Below the pieces are notes generated by a model that saw only the letters and a program-made list of their open reading frames with translations, had not been told where the DNA came from and searched no databases. The translations under genes were made by a program, and so were the position numbers. Shown one piece after another: positions 55,315 to 63,828 of a stretch of 64,000 bases of DNA. Positions within the stretch are counted from its first letter, which is position 1, and each line of letters begins with the position of its first letter. The stretch is from Streptomyces rapamycinicus NRRL 5491 (lineage in GTDB: Bacteria; Actinomycetota; Actinomycetes; Streptomycetales; Streptomycetaceae). The DNA lies in contig NZ_CP085193.1 in assembly GCF_024298965.1 (NCBI RefSeq), positions 3,596,001 to 3,660,000 of the forward strand, given 5' to 3'.

Positions 55315-55434
55315 GCTCAATCGCGGTTGCTCGCTCAATCGCGGACGCGAGCTCAATCGCGGGGACGCGCTCAATCGCGGAGACGCGCTCAATCGCGGAG
55401 ACGGCTCAGTCGCGGTTGCTCGCTCAATCGCGGG
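55315..55434 (-). repeat. Seven 18-bp repeats starting on the Crp stop codon
   Basis: On the minus strand the unit CGCGATTGAGCGAGCAAC holds the Crp stop (TGA, 55424-55426) in its first copy, then repeats about seven times with small changes (18, 17, 18, 18, 18 and 18 bp). GATTGAGC or GACTGAGC is kept in every unit. Confidence 0.92.
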
Positions 55435-56143
55435 GGCGCGCCGGGATCTGCTCCCCCGTCGCACGGCCCTCGGCCAGCAGCCGCAGCAGTCCGATGTCCA
55501 TCACCTCGAACCGGCGCGAGGCGGTCCGGACCACGCCCTGGCCGCGCAGCAGCCGCAGCGCCTTGGCGACGGCCTCCCGGGTCGAGCCCACGGCGGCCGC
55601 GATGTCGTGCTGGGGCATCTGGAGATCGATGGTGATGGTGCCGTCGGCGCCGGAGAGGCCGGTGCGCTCGGCGAGTTCGACGAGCCGGGCCGCCAGCCGC
55701 TGCAGCACCTTCTCGGAGGCGAGTGACCGCCGCTCCCCGTCGGAGCTGCGCAGCCGGGAGCTGAACTGACGCATGATCAGTACGGTCGCGACGGGACGCG
55801 CGGCCAGATACGCCCGGAACCGGTCGCCGGAGACCGCCACCGCCTCCATCCGGCCGAGCGCGGTGACGGTGGCGCTGCGCGAGCCGTGGTCCACCGCGGC
55901 CTGGTCGCCCACGACCTCGCCCGCCCCGCGCAGCGCCAGGATCAGCCGCACCCCGCGCTCGGTCTCCACCGAGACGGTGGCCCAGCCGAAGGTGATCGCC
56001 ACGACGAAGGTCGTACGGTCGTGCTCGCGCAGCACGACCTCGCCGGGGGCGTAGGCGCGGGGGGTGCCGAGGGCGAGCAGCGCGCGGCGGTCCTCGGCGG
56101 GGAGCGCGTGCAGGAAGGGCCGTCCGTCCTCGAAGAGGCTCAT
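55424..56143 (-). CDS. Crp/Fnr-family regulator
   Basis: The 239-residue protein has a cNMP-type N-domain (about 10-120; YAPGEVVLREHDRTTFVVAIT and LRGAGEVVGDQAAV) and a C-terminal winged HTH (QHDIAAAVGSTREAVAKALRLLR). Cyclic-nucleotide binding residues are only partly conserved. The 3' end extends into a minisatellite. Target genes unknown; Streptomyces has several such regulators. Confidence 0.9.
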   Translation of the reverse strand: MSLFEDGRPFLHALPAEDRRALLALGTPRAYAPGEVVLREHDRTTFVVAITFGWATVSVETERGVRLILALRGAGEVVGDQAAVDHGSRSATVTALGRMEAVAVSGDRFRAYLAARPVATVLIMRQFSSRLRSSDGERRSLASEKVLQRLAARLVELAERTGLSGADGTITIDLQMPQHDIAAAVGSTREAVAKALRLLRGQGVVRTASRRFEVMDIGLLRLLAEGRATGEQIPARPRD

Positions 56144-56229
56144 CCGCCCTCCCCGCTCAGCTCGTCGTCGTCATTGCCTGCGGAGAATCCAGGGACCGCT
56201 CAGCACGCTAGGCAGGTGGCACGGGCACG

Positions 56230-56625
56230 TCAATGGTGCCGTATCGGGTCCGTGCCGGATCCACGGCTCTCACCGGGGTCGGCACCCATCTCCCCGTTCT
56301 CGGTACGAACGCGTGTGCGCAAGGCCGCGCCCGCGACGGCCGCGAATGCGGCGGTCACGGCCGTGCAGACCCACCCGGCGCGCAGCGCGTCAAGACCCGG
56401 CCGTGCGACGCCACCGGTGATCACGACCAGCGCCGCGACGCCCAGGGCCGAGCCGCCCTGCCGGGACATCATCAGCACCCCCGAGCCGAGGGAGAGCTGA
56501 CGGGCCGGAAGCAGTCCGGCGGCCGCGAACATCACCGGCTGGTAGAGCCCCGCCCCGAGCCCGGTGAGCACCAGGCCGGGCATGAACCCCACGGCGTAGT
56601 GCGCACCGTCGCCGCCCGCGAGGCC
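56230..56625 (-). pseudogene. C-terminal fragment of an MFS drug-efflux transporter
   Basis: About 130 residues remain: HYAVGFMPGLVLTGLGAGLY, then LSLGSGVLMMSRQGGSALGVA and a final helix. This is the last third of a DHA2-type efflux pump (about 470-500 residues). The frame begins abruptly next to the pnkp stop at 56628, so the 5' portion was lost at this junction. No start codon is evident. Confidence 0.75.
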
Positions 56626-56627
56626 GG

Positions 56628-59246
56628 CTACAACCGTGGGTCCACCGGCTCCGACTCCAGTGCGAGCACCGCGAAGACCGCCTCGTGGACGCGCCACAGG
56701 GGCTCGCCCTCCGCAAGCCGGTCCAGGGCCTCCAGGCCGAGCGCGTACTCGCGCAGGGCGAGTGAGCGCTTGTGGCCCAGGTGGCGCTCCCGCAGCCGGG
56801 CGAGGTTCTCCGGGCGGGTGTACTCCGGGCCGTAGATGATGCGCAGATACTCGCGGCCCCGGCACTTCACGCCCGGCTGGACCAGCCGGCCGTCGCCCTT
56901 GCGGACGAAGCCCTGGAGCGGCTTGACCACCATGCCCTCGCCGCCCGCGGCCGTCAGGTCCAGCCACCACCGGACCCCTTCGGCGACCGACGCCTCGTCC
57001 TCGGTGTCGACGACCAGCCGACGGGTGGGGGTCAGCAGCCGGGCGCCGTCGGCGGCCGGCTTCTCCGCCTCGATCATCCGGTCGATCAGGGCGAGCTGCT
57101 GATCGTGCGGAAGCGCGGTGGCGAGGTTGCGGCCCTGGACGGCCAGGATCTGGAACGGCGCCATCCGGATGCCGTCCAACCCGTCGACCGGCCAGCAGTA
57201 GCGCCGATAGGCGTCGGTGAACGCGGCCGCGTCCGACGCCCGGTCACGCTGCTTGGCGAGCAGCGCGGATACCTCGACACCGCGCGCCTCCGCGCCCTCC
57301 AACGCCGCGAGGACGCCGGGGAAGACGGCGCGCGAGGCGGCGCCCACCGCCGCGTACTGGTGGCGCAGCAGCCCCTCCGCCTTGAGCGACCACGGCATCA
57401 ACTCGGCGTCCAGCAGCAGCCAGTCGGTGTCCAGCTCCTGCCACAGCCCGGCGCGGTCGAGACAGTCGCCCAGCCCGCGCAGCACGGTCTCCGTGAGCTG
57501 GGCGTCGTCGAAGAACGGCCGTCCGGTACGGGTGTGGATCGCGCCGGAGACGCCGTCCGGCGTGCCGAAGCGCTCCCGCGCGATGTCCGCGTCACGGCAC
57601 ACCAGCGCCACCGCACGCGAGCCCATGTGCTTCTCCTCACAGATCACCTGGCGCACCCCGTCCGCGCGGTAGGCGGCGAACGCCTCCGCGGGGTGCTCGA
57701 GGAAGCCGCCGTCGGCGGCTCCGCCGCCGGTGCCCTCCCTGGAGGTGGCGGTCGGCGCCATGGTGGGCGGGAGATAGCCGAGCAGCCGGGGGTCGACCGC
57801 GAAACGGCTCATGACCTCCAGCGCCGCCGCCGCGTTCTCCTCCTTGACCGCGATCCGGCCCATGTGGCGGGTCTCGACGATCCGGCGGCCCCGCACATCG
57901 CCCAGGTCGAGCGGGCGCCCGTCGGCGCCTCCGGGGGCCTCGGTGGTGAGCGGTTTGACCGGTTCGTACCAGACCCGCTCGGCCGGAACGTCCACCAGTT
58001 CGCGCTCCGGCCAGCGCAGCCCGGTCATCCGGCCGCCGAAGACACATCCGGTGTCCAGGCAGATGGTGTTGTTGAGCCAGGAGGCGCGAGGGGTGGGGGT
58101 GTGGCCGTAGACGACGGCGGCGCGGCCGCGGTAGTCCTCGGCCCACGGATAGCGAACGGGCAGGCCGAACTCATCGGTCTCCCCCGTCGTCTCCCCGTAC
58201 AGCGCGTGCGAGCGGACCCGGCCGGAGGTGCGGCCGTGGTACTTCTCGGGCAGCCCGGCGTGGCACACCACCAGCGCCCCGCCGTCCAGTACGTAGTGGC
58301 TGACCAGCGACTCGATGAAGTCCCGCACCCGGTCGACGAAGGCCGGGTCCGCACGGTGCTCCCGGTCCAGCTGCTCCACGGTCTCGGCGAGGCCATGGGT
58401 GACCCGGACCTTGCGGCCCTTGAGGTAGCGGGCGAGCTTGTTCTCGTGGTTGCCGGGCACGCACAGGGCCGCGCCGGAGGCGACCATGCCCATCACCAGG
58501 CGCAGCACTCCGGGGCTGTCGGGGCCGCGGTCGACGAGGTCGCCGACGAAGACCGCCGTACGGCCCTCGGGGTGGGCGGCGTCGACCGGGCGGCCGAGGT
58601 CGTCGCGGCGCAGGGCGTAGCCCAGCTTGCCCAGCAGCGTCTCCAGCTCGGAGCGGCAGCCGTGGATGTCGCCGATGATGTCGAACGGGCCGGTGAGATG
58701 GCGCAGATCGTTGTAGCGGCGCTCGGTCGCGACCTCCACGGCCTCGACCTCCTCGGCGCCGCGCAGGACATGCACCTTGCGGAACCCCTCGCGCTCCAGG
58801 GACTTCAGCGAGCGGCGCAGCTCACGGCGCTGGCGGGGGATGACATGGTCGGGCATTCCGGCGCGGTCGGGACGCCGGGCGTTGCGCCGGGCGCACTCGC
58901 CCTCGGGGACGTCGAGGACGATCGCGACGGGCAGGACGTCGTGCTCGCGCGCGAGATTGATCAGGCTGCGGCGGGACTCGCTGCGGACGTTGGTGGCGTC
59001 GACGACGGTCAGCCGTCCGGCGGCCAGCCGCTTGCCCGCGATGTAGTGGAGCACGTCGAAGGCGTCGGGGGTGGCGCTCTGGTCGTTCTCGTCGTCGGCG
59101 ACCAGGCCGCGGCAGACGTCGGAGGAGACGATCTGGGTGGGCGGGAAGTGGCGCCGGGCGAAGGTGGACTTGCCGGAGCCGGTGGTGCCGACGAGCACCA
59201 CGAGGGACAGGTCGGGCACGCCGATGGTGCGCTTCTCCTCGGTCAT
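56628..59246 (-). CDS. pnkp: Polynucleotide kinase-phosphatase (RNA repair)
   Basis: The 872-residue protein has the three modules of bacterial Pnkp: an N-terminal kinase with P-loop GTTGSGKST (20-28), a metallophosphatase (DIIGDIHGCRSELETLL, FVGDLVDRGPD and GNHENKL), and a C-terminal ligase-like adenylyltransferase with the nucleotidyl Lys in EEKHMGSRAV. It trims and heals broken RNA ends. ATG 59244-59246 overlaps the hen1 stop (ATGA), so both are coupled. The order hen1-pnkp is the usual one. Confidence 0.95.
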   Translation of the reverse strand: MTEEKRTIGVPDLSLVVLVGTTGSGKSTFARRHFPPTQIVSSDVCRGLVADDENDQSATPDAFDVLHYIAGKRLAAGRLTVVDATNVRSESRRSLINLAREHDVLPVAIVLDVPEGECARRNARRPDRAGMPDHVIPRQRRELRRSLKSLEREGFRKVHVLRGAEEVEAVEVATERRYNDLRHLTGPFDIIGDIHGCRSELETLLGKLGYALRRDDLGRPVDAAHPEGRTAVFVGDLVDRGPDSPGVLRLVMGMVASGAALCVPGNHENKLARYLKGRKVRVTHGLAETVEQLDREHRADPAFVDRVRDFIESLVSHYVLDGGALVVCHAGLPEKYHGRTSGRVRSHALYGETTGETDEFGLPVRYPWAEDYRGRAAVVYGHTPTPRASWLNNTICLDTGCVFGGRMTGLRWPERELVDVPAERVWYEPVKPLTTEAPGGADGRPLDLGDVRGRRIVETRHMGRIAVKEENAAAALEVMSRFAVDPRLLGYLPPTMAPTATSREGTGGGAADGGFLEHPAEAFAAYRADGVRQVICEEKHMGSRAVALVCRDADIARERFGTPDGVSGAIHTRTGRPFFDDAQLTETVLRGLGDCLDRAGLWQELDTDWLLLDAELMPWSLKAEGLLRHQYAAVGAASRAVFPGVLAALEGAEARGVEVSALLAKQRDRASDAAAFTDAYRRYCWPVDGLDGIRMAPFQILAVQGRNLATALPHDQQLALIDRMIEAEKPAADGARLLTPTRRLVVDTEDEASVAEGVRWWLDLTAAGGEGMVVKPLQGFVRKGDGRLVQPGVKCRGREYLRIIYGPEYTRPENLARLRERHLGHKRSLALREYALGLEALDRLAEGEPLWRVHEAVFAVLALESEPVDPRL

Positions 59247-60805
59247 GCTGCTGCCTCCTTCGTCGTGGCCGTCGTGGCCGTCGTGGCCGTCGTGGCCGTA
59301 TCGGTCGTGTGGTCACCGCCGATACGGAAGAGCGCCAGCTGGGTGGGCGGGCCGACCTCGGGGTCCTCGGGGCCGACGGGGTGGAACTCCACCGCGTAGC
59401 CGTGCCGTTCGGCGACCTCGCCCGCCCAGGTCCGGAACTCCTCGCGCGTCCACTCGAAGCGGTGGTCGCCGTGGCGCATCCGCCCGGCGGGCAGCGTCTC
59501 CCAGCGCACGTTGTACTCCACGTTGGGCGTGGTCACCACGACGGCCTTGGGCCGTGCGGCGCCGAACACCACTTGCTCCAGGGCGGGCAGCCGGGGCGGA
59601 TCCACATGCTCGATCACCTCGCTGAGCACCGCCGCGTCATATCCGGCGAGCCGGGAGTCGGTGTAGGTGAGCGCGCCCTGGGTCAGCTTCAGCCGCGCCG
59701 ACTGCCGCTCGGCCGCGCCCGTGTCGAAGCCGGGGCGGTCCAGCCGCAGCCTCCGCGCCGCCTCGTTGAGCGCGCGCATCGACACATCGACGCCCACGAT
59801 CTCGGTGAACCGCGCCTCCTTCAGCAACGCGCCCAGCAACTGGCCCTGGCCGCAGCCGAGATCGAGCACCCGGGCCGCGCCGACCCCGCGCAGGGCGTGG
59901 AGTATCGCCTCCCGCCGCCGGACCGCCAGTGGCACCGGCCGCTCCTCGGAACCCTCCTCGCTCTCGTCCTCCTCCATCAGCCCGGCCGCCGCCGGTTCGC
60001 CGACGGCGTTGTCGATCTCCTCCACGGCGGTGTCGTCGGCCTCGGCGAGCCGCGCCAGCTCCAGCCGCTCCAGCGCGCTGCGCGTCAGCGACCAGCGCCG
60101 GGCCAGATAGCGGTTGGTGATCAGCCGCTGCTCGGGGTGGCTCTCCAGCCAGCCCTCACCGGAGCGGAGCAGCTTGTCGACCTCGTCCGGGGCGACCCAG
60201 TAGTGCTTGGCGTCATCGAGCACGGGCAGCAGCACATACAGCTGGCGCAGGGCGTCGGCCAGCCGCGGCTCGCCCTCCAGCACCAGCCGTACGTACCGCG
60301 AGTCGCCCCATGCCGGGAACTCCTCGTCCAGCACCACCGGCTCGGCCGTCACCGCCCAGCCCAGCGGCGCGAAGAGCCGCTCGACCAGGGCCGCACCGCC
60401 GCGCGCTGGCAGCGCGGGCACCTCGATCCGCAGCGGCAGCGCCCGCTCCGGCAGCTCGGGCCGGGCCTTGCACTGGCCCCGCAGAGCGCTGGAGAAGACC
60501 GCGCTCAGCGCGACCGCCAGCAGGGAGGAGGCGGCGTACGGGCGGTCGTTGACGTACTGGGCGAGCGCGGAGTCGGGGGCGCCGCCCCGGCCCTTGCCGC
60601 GGCCCCGTCGCACCAGCGCCACGGGGTCCACTTCCAACAGCAGCGCCGCGGTGCAGCGTTCGGCGGTCGCCTCGGGGTAGAGGACATGCGCGGTGCCGTA
60701 GGAGGTCGAGAACCGCTGCGCCTTGTCGGGATGCTTGTGCAGCAGAAACCCGAGGTCGGTCGCGGGGCGCTCGGCGGTGCCGGTGGTGGTTATCGTCAAG
60801 AACAC
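59243..60805 (-). CDS. hen1: 3'-terminal RNA 2'-O-methyltransferase Hen1
   Basis: The 520-residue protein has an N-terminal regulatory region (from MFLTITTTG...) and a C-terminal methyltransferase with SAM motif VLDLGCGQGQLLGALL and the Mn2+ ligands Glu-Val-Ile-Glu-His (EVIEHVDPP) and His-Gly-Asp-His (MRHGDHRFEW). Hen1 adds a methyl group to the 2'-OH of the damaged RNA 3' end before ligation by Pnkp. GTG 60805 is chosen because relatives start FLTI; the frame opens back to 60838. Confidence 0.95.
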   Translation of the reverse strand: MFLTITTTGTAERPATDLGFLLHKHPDKAQRFSTSYGTAHVLYPEATAERCTAALLLEVDPVALVRRGRGKGRGGAPDSALAQYVNDRPYAASSLLAVALSAVFSSALRGQCKARPELPERALPLRIEVPALPARGGAALVERLFAPLGWAVTAEPVVLDEEFPAWGDSRYVRLVLEGEPRLADALRQLYVLLPVLDDAKHYWVAPDEVDKLLRSGEGWLESHPEQRLITNRYLARRWSLTRSALERLELARLAEADDTAVEEIDNAVGEPAAAGLMEEDESEEGSEERPVPLAVRRREAILHALRGVGAARVLDLGCGQGQLLGALLKEARFTEIVGVDVSMRALNEAARRLRLDRPGFDTGAAERQSARLKLTQGALTYTDSRLAGYDAAVLSEVIEHVDPPRLPALEQVVFGAARPKAVVVTTPNVEYNVRWETLPAGRMRHGDHRFEWTREEFRTWAGEVAERHGYAVEFHPVGPEDPEVGPPTQLALFRIGGDHTTDTATTATTATTATTKEAAA

Positions 60806-60849
60806 CCGTCCGAGTATCGCCTGGCGGTCCTCCCTCACCTAATGGTTTC

Positions 60850-61110
60850 TCACCGGGGAAGCCGCTCGGCACCTACGGGGTGCCCGGCGGATCTGTCCCC
60901 TCCCCACCCCTTCCCGGTACCAGGGGCCCCGCCCCTGGCTCCGAGTCGGGGGCGGAGCCCCACCACGCGGCGGAGCCCCATCACGCGCCGCGCCGCGCAT
61001 CGATGCCGCGGGGAGGGGCGGAGCCCCAGTTGCGGGGTCGGGGGCGGAGCCCCAGTTGCGGGAAGGGGCGGGTAGGGGAAAGCAGCCCGCCGCAGGCGTC
61101 CCGCCCCGCC
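60850..61110. repeat. Cluster of GGGGCGGAGCCCC-type intergenic repeats
   Basis: The gap between hen1 and mmuM is almost filled by self-complementary GGGGCGGAGCCCC cores at about 60951, 60972, 61015 and 61049, plus GTTGCGGGAAGGGGCGGG tracts. The same family is at 1458-1876. They form strong hairpins and may act as two-way terminators. No gene is visible. Confidence 0.75.
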
Positions 61111-61119
61111 GGACACCTC

Positions 61120-62061
61120 CTAAGCGCCCCTCACCACCGCCGCCAGCTCCGCGATCCGCTCCGCGCCCACCCGGCAGCAGCCGCCGATGAGCCGCGCCCC
61201 CGCGTCCCGCCATGCCTTCACCCGCCCCGGGTCGAACGTCGCCCGGCCGCGCCAGCTCCGTGCCGTGGCATCCCACTCCTCTCCGCTGTTCGGATACACC
61301 ACCACCGGCTTGCCGGTGATGTCGGCCGCGATCTCCACGGCCCGGTCCGCGTCACCCGGCGCACAGCAGTTGACGCCGACCGCGATCACCTGGTCGACCC
61401 CCGCGGCCAGGGCGAACGCGTCCCTCAGCGGCTGTCCGGCCCGGGTGGTCTCTCCCGCGATGCTGTAGGAGAGCCATACCGGCACCCCGCATCCCTCGAC
61501 GGCGCTCAGCATCGCCGCGGCCTCGTCCGCGTCCGGCACCGTCTCCAGCGCCAGCGCGTCGGGACCGGCCGCGGCCAGGGCCTCGATCCTCGGCCGGTGG
61601 AACCGCGCCAACTCGGCCACGCTCAGCCCGTACCGCCCGCGGTACTCGCTGCCGTCCGCCAGCATCGCCCCGTAAGGGCCGACGGAGGCGGCGACCCACA
61701 CCGGCTCCGCGCCCCGCTCATCCGCGGCCGTCCGTCCGGCGGCCGCCCGCTCGGCCCCCGCGCGCGCCAGCTCGACACTGCGCCGCAGCAGCGCCGTGGC
61801 CTCCTCGCGGCCCACGCCCCGGTGGGCGAACCCCTCGTAGGTGGCCTGATAGCTGCCCGTGATGAGCACCCGTGCGCCCGCCCGCGCGTAGGCGGTGTGG
61901 GCCGCCTCGAGCTGCCCCGGGTCGTCGGCCAGCAGCCGGGCCGACCACAGCTCGTCGGAGAGATCGCAGCCCTGTGCCTCCAGTTGGTTGGACAGACCGC
62001 CGTCGAGGACGAGCGGCCCGCGCTCCAGCGCGGCGGCCAGGGAGGTGGGGGTTACGGACAT
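61120..62061 (-). CDS. mmuM: Homocysteine S-methyltransferase
   Basis: The 313-residue enzyme methylates homocysteine, usually with S-methylmethionine or SAM as donor, making methionine. The N-terminal LDGGLSNQLEAQG is diagnostic, and the Zn ligands appear as Cys in GVNCCAP and the pair in IGGCCRVG. The length and order are typical of MmuM. AGGAG is 8 bases before the ATG at 62059-62061, 23 bp downstream of the LLM gene. The longer upstream frame is not needed. Confidence 0.93.
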   Translation of the reverse strand: MSVTPTSLAAALERGPLVLDGGLSNQLEAQGCDLSDELWSARLLADDPGQLEAAHTAYARAGARVLITGSYQATYEGFAHRGVGREEATALLRRSVELARAGAERAAAGRTAADERGAEPVWVAASVGPYGAMLADGSEYRGRYGLSVAELARFHRPRIEALAAAGPDALALETVPDADEAAAMLSAVEGCGVPVWLSYSIAGETTRAGQPLRDAFALAAGVDQVIAVGVNCCAPGDADRAVEIAADITGKPVVVYPNSGEEWDATARSWRGRATFDPGRVKAWRDAGARLIGGCCRVGAERIAELAAVVRGA

Positions 62062-62084
62062 CACGGGTGCTCCTGGTGGTGCGC

Positions 62085-63008
62085 TCAGCCCAGCTGGGCC
62101 TGGACCTGCGAGGAAATCAGCTCCAGATGGTCGAGGTCGCTCAGGTCCAGCATCTGGAGGTAGAGCCGGGAGGCGCCCGCCTCCGCATAGCGGCCGATCT
62201 TCTCGACGACCTCGGCCGGGGAGCCCGCCAGGCCGTTCTCCTTCAGCTCCTCGACCTTCCGGCCGATCGCCGCGGCCCGCCGGGCGACCTCGGCGTCGTC
62301 CTTGCCCACGCACGCCACCAGCGCGGTGGAGTACACCAGGTCGTCGCCCTCGCGGCCGACGGCCTCGGCCGCCTCCCGCACCCGGCCGAACTGGCGCTCG
62401 CTGTCCTCGGGCGAGGCGAACGGCATATTGAACTCGTCCGCGTACCGCGCGGCCAGCCGCGGGGTGCGGGTGGCCCCCTGGCCGCCGATCAGCACCGGCA
62501 CCTTGCTCTGCGCGGGCTTGGGCAGCCCCGGGGAGTCCACCAGCTGGTAGTGGGCACCGTCATGGCCGAAGGTCTCGCCGACCGGGGTCTGCCACAGCCC
62601 GGTGACGATGGCCAGCTGCTCCTCCAGCCGGGCGAACTTCTCCTTGGGGAAGGGGATCCCATAGGCCCGGTGCTCCTCCTCGAACCAGCCCGCGCCCAGG
62701 CCAAGCTCGACTCGTCCACCCGACATCTGGTCGACCTGCGCGACCTGGATCGCCAGCACACCGGGCAGCCGGAAGGTGGCGGCGGTCATCAGGGTGCCCA
62801 GCCGGATCCGCCGGGTCTCGCGGGCCAGCCCGGCCAGGGTGATCCAGGCGTCGGTGGGGCCGGGGAGGCCGTCCACGTCTCCCATGTGGAGGTAGTGGTC
62901 GGACCGGAAGAAGGCGTCGAATCCGAGGTCCTCGGTGGCCTTGGCGACGGTGAGCAGCGTGTCGTAGGTCGCCCCCTGCTGGGGCTCGGTGAAGATGCGA
63001 AGATCCAT
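62085..63008 (-). CDS. LLM-class F420-dependent oxidoreductase
   Basis: The 307-residue barrel protein belongs to the luciferase-like monooxygenase family. AKATEDLGFDAFFRSDHYLH, LGTLMTAATFRLPGVLA, GRVELGLGAGWFEEEH and PVLIGGQG are standard LLM motifs. Actinobacterial members usually use F420. ATG 63006-63008 (MDLRIF) is chosen; an in-frame ATG lies 9 bases earlier. Substrate unknown. It is the middle gene of DUF6099-LLM-mmuM. Confidence 0.9.
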   Translation of the reverse strand: MDLRIFTEPQQGATYDTLLTVAKATEDLGFDAFFRSDHYLHMGDVDGLPGPTDAWITLAGLARETRRIRLGTLMTAATFRLPGVLAIQVAQVDQMSGGRVELGLGAGWFEEEHRAYGIPFPKEKFARLEEQLAIVTGLWQTPVGETFGHDGAHYQLVDSPGLPKPAQSKVPVLIGGQGATRTPRLAARYADEFNMPFASPEDSERQFGRVREAAEAVGREGDDLVYSTALVACVGKDDAEVARRAAAIGRKVEELKENGLAGSPAEVVEKIGRYAEAGASRLYLQMLDLSDLDHLELISSQVQAQLG

Positions 63009-63026
63009 GGCACCCATCCTGCCTCG

Positions 63027-63512
63027 TCACGCGGCACCACCCCACTCCCCACCCCACTCGCGGAAGGTGAGGTGCCTGAGCATGCCGTGCACCCGGTCCC
63101 GGGCCTCGTCCGCCGCGTCGATCGCCTCCACGCACTGCCAGTACAGCGCCTCCTCCTCGGTATTGGAGGCGACCCCGACCAGCGCGAAGCCCGCCTCCGC
63201 CAGCAGCTCTCCCAGCGCCAGCAGCACCTCCCTCGGATCGCGCACCTCCGAGAGCTGGGCGGCCCGTAAACCGCCGCCGCGCAATGTGGGGTGGTGCAGC
63301 GCCGGGTGGAACAGGGCGCCGCGCGCTCGCCCGCCCGCCTCGCACAGACCGCGCGCCTCCGCTCGCGCGGCCGCCGGGCCACTCACCACGAAATATCCGC
63401 CGACCGCTTCGGCCAGCGCTTGAACCTGCCAGGCTTCGGCCACGATGTCGTGCACGCTCCCGGCCTTCGCCAGGGCATGCCGGGTGACACCGATCAGCCG
63501 CATCGCGTCCAT
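63027..63512 (-). CDS. DUF6099-type protein
   Basis: The 161-residue protein has the Streptomyces family pattern MDAMRLIGVTRHALAKAG, AEAWQVQALAEAVGGYFVVSG and a C-terminal acidic helix. It is all-helical by eye with no transmembrane segment. ATG 63510-63512 has GGGG/GAGGGG upstream. It leads the LLM-mmuM genes with a gap of 18 bp. Role unknown. Confidence 0.75.
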   Translation of the reverse strand: MDAMRLIGVTRHALAKAGSVHDIVAEAWQVQALAEAVGGYFVVSGPAAARAEARGLCEAGGRARGALFHPALHHPTLRGGGLRAAQLSEVRDPREVLLALGELLAEAGFALVGVASNTEEEALYWQCVEAIDAADEARDRVHGMLRHLTFREWGGEWGGAA

Positions 63513-63697
63513 TCCCCGCACCCCTCTCAACGGACTTCCGAGCCCGTCACTCCTCCACTACCCAGAGTGATGACTAACAGGCCGAAAAGCTAGGGGAATT
63601 CAGGAATCTGTTGACAACAGTTGCGGTGTGGATAACTTCTTCACTACTTAGAGTGACGAATCAGGGGGCCGGAGCCCCGCGAGTCACCGGAGATCAC
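63513..63697. promoter_or_regulatory. Promoter region with repeated palindromes and a DnaA-box-like site
   Basis: CACTACCCAGAGTGA (63556-63570) and TCACTACTTAGAGTGA (63641-63656) are two copies of one site, about 85 bp apart. Between them are CTGTTG-A-CAACAG (63608-63620) and TGTGGATAA (63627-63635), a match to the DnaA box TTATCCACA. The sequence is unusually AT-rich for this genome. No gene is seen. Confidence 0.55.
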
Positions 63698-63828
63698 GGT
63701 TCACCGCCACAGCCCCCGTTCACTGCCATAGCCGCCTGTTCACCGTGAGATCACCCATTCACCGCCAAAGCCCCCGTTCGCGGTCGGCGCGCCCCTCATT
63801 CGCGGTCAGCGCGCCCCGTTCACCGGAA
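63698..63828 (-). repeat. Repeats starting on the stop codon of the MazG-like gene
   Basis: On the minus strand GGGGCGCGCTGACCGCGAAT holds the stop (TGA, 63806-63808). A second copy follows with CGA in place of TGA, then three or four copies of a related GGCGGTGAACGGGGGCTNTG unit to about 63698. Confidence 0.8.

Noticed and set aside
55315..55434. Possible CRISPR array (short regular repeats)
   Set aside because: Units follow each other without spacers and differ from one another, and no cas genes are near. The same holds for the repeats at 48401, 50263 and 63698.
63627..63635. Origin of replication
   Set aside because: A single DnaA-box-like match is not enough, and no cluster of boxes or dnaA/dnaN genes is present.
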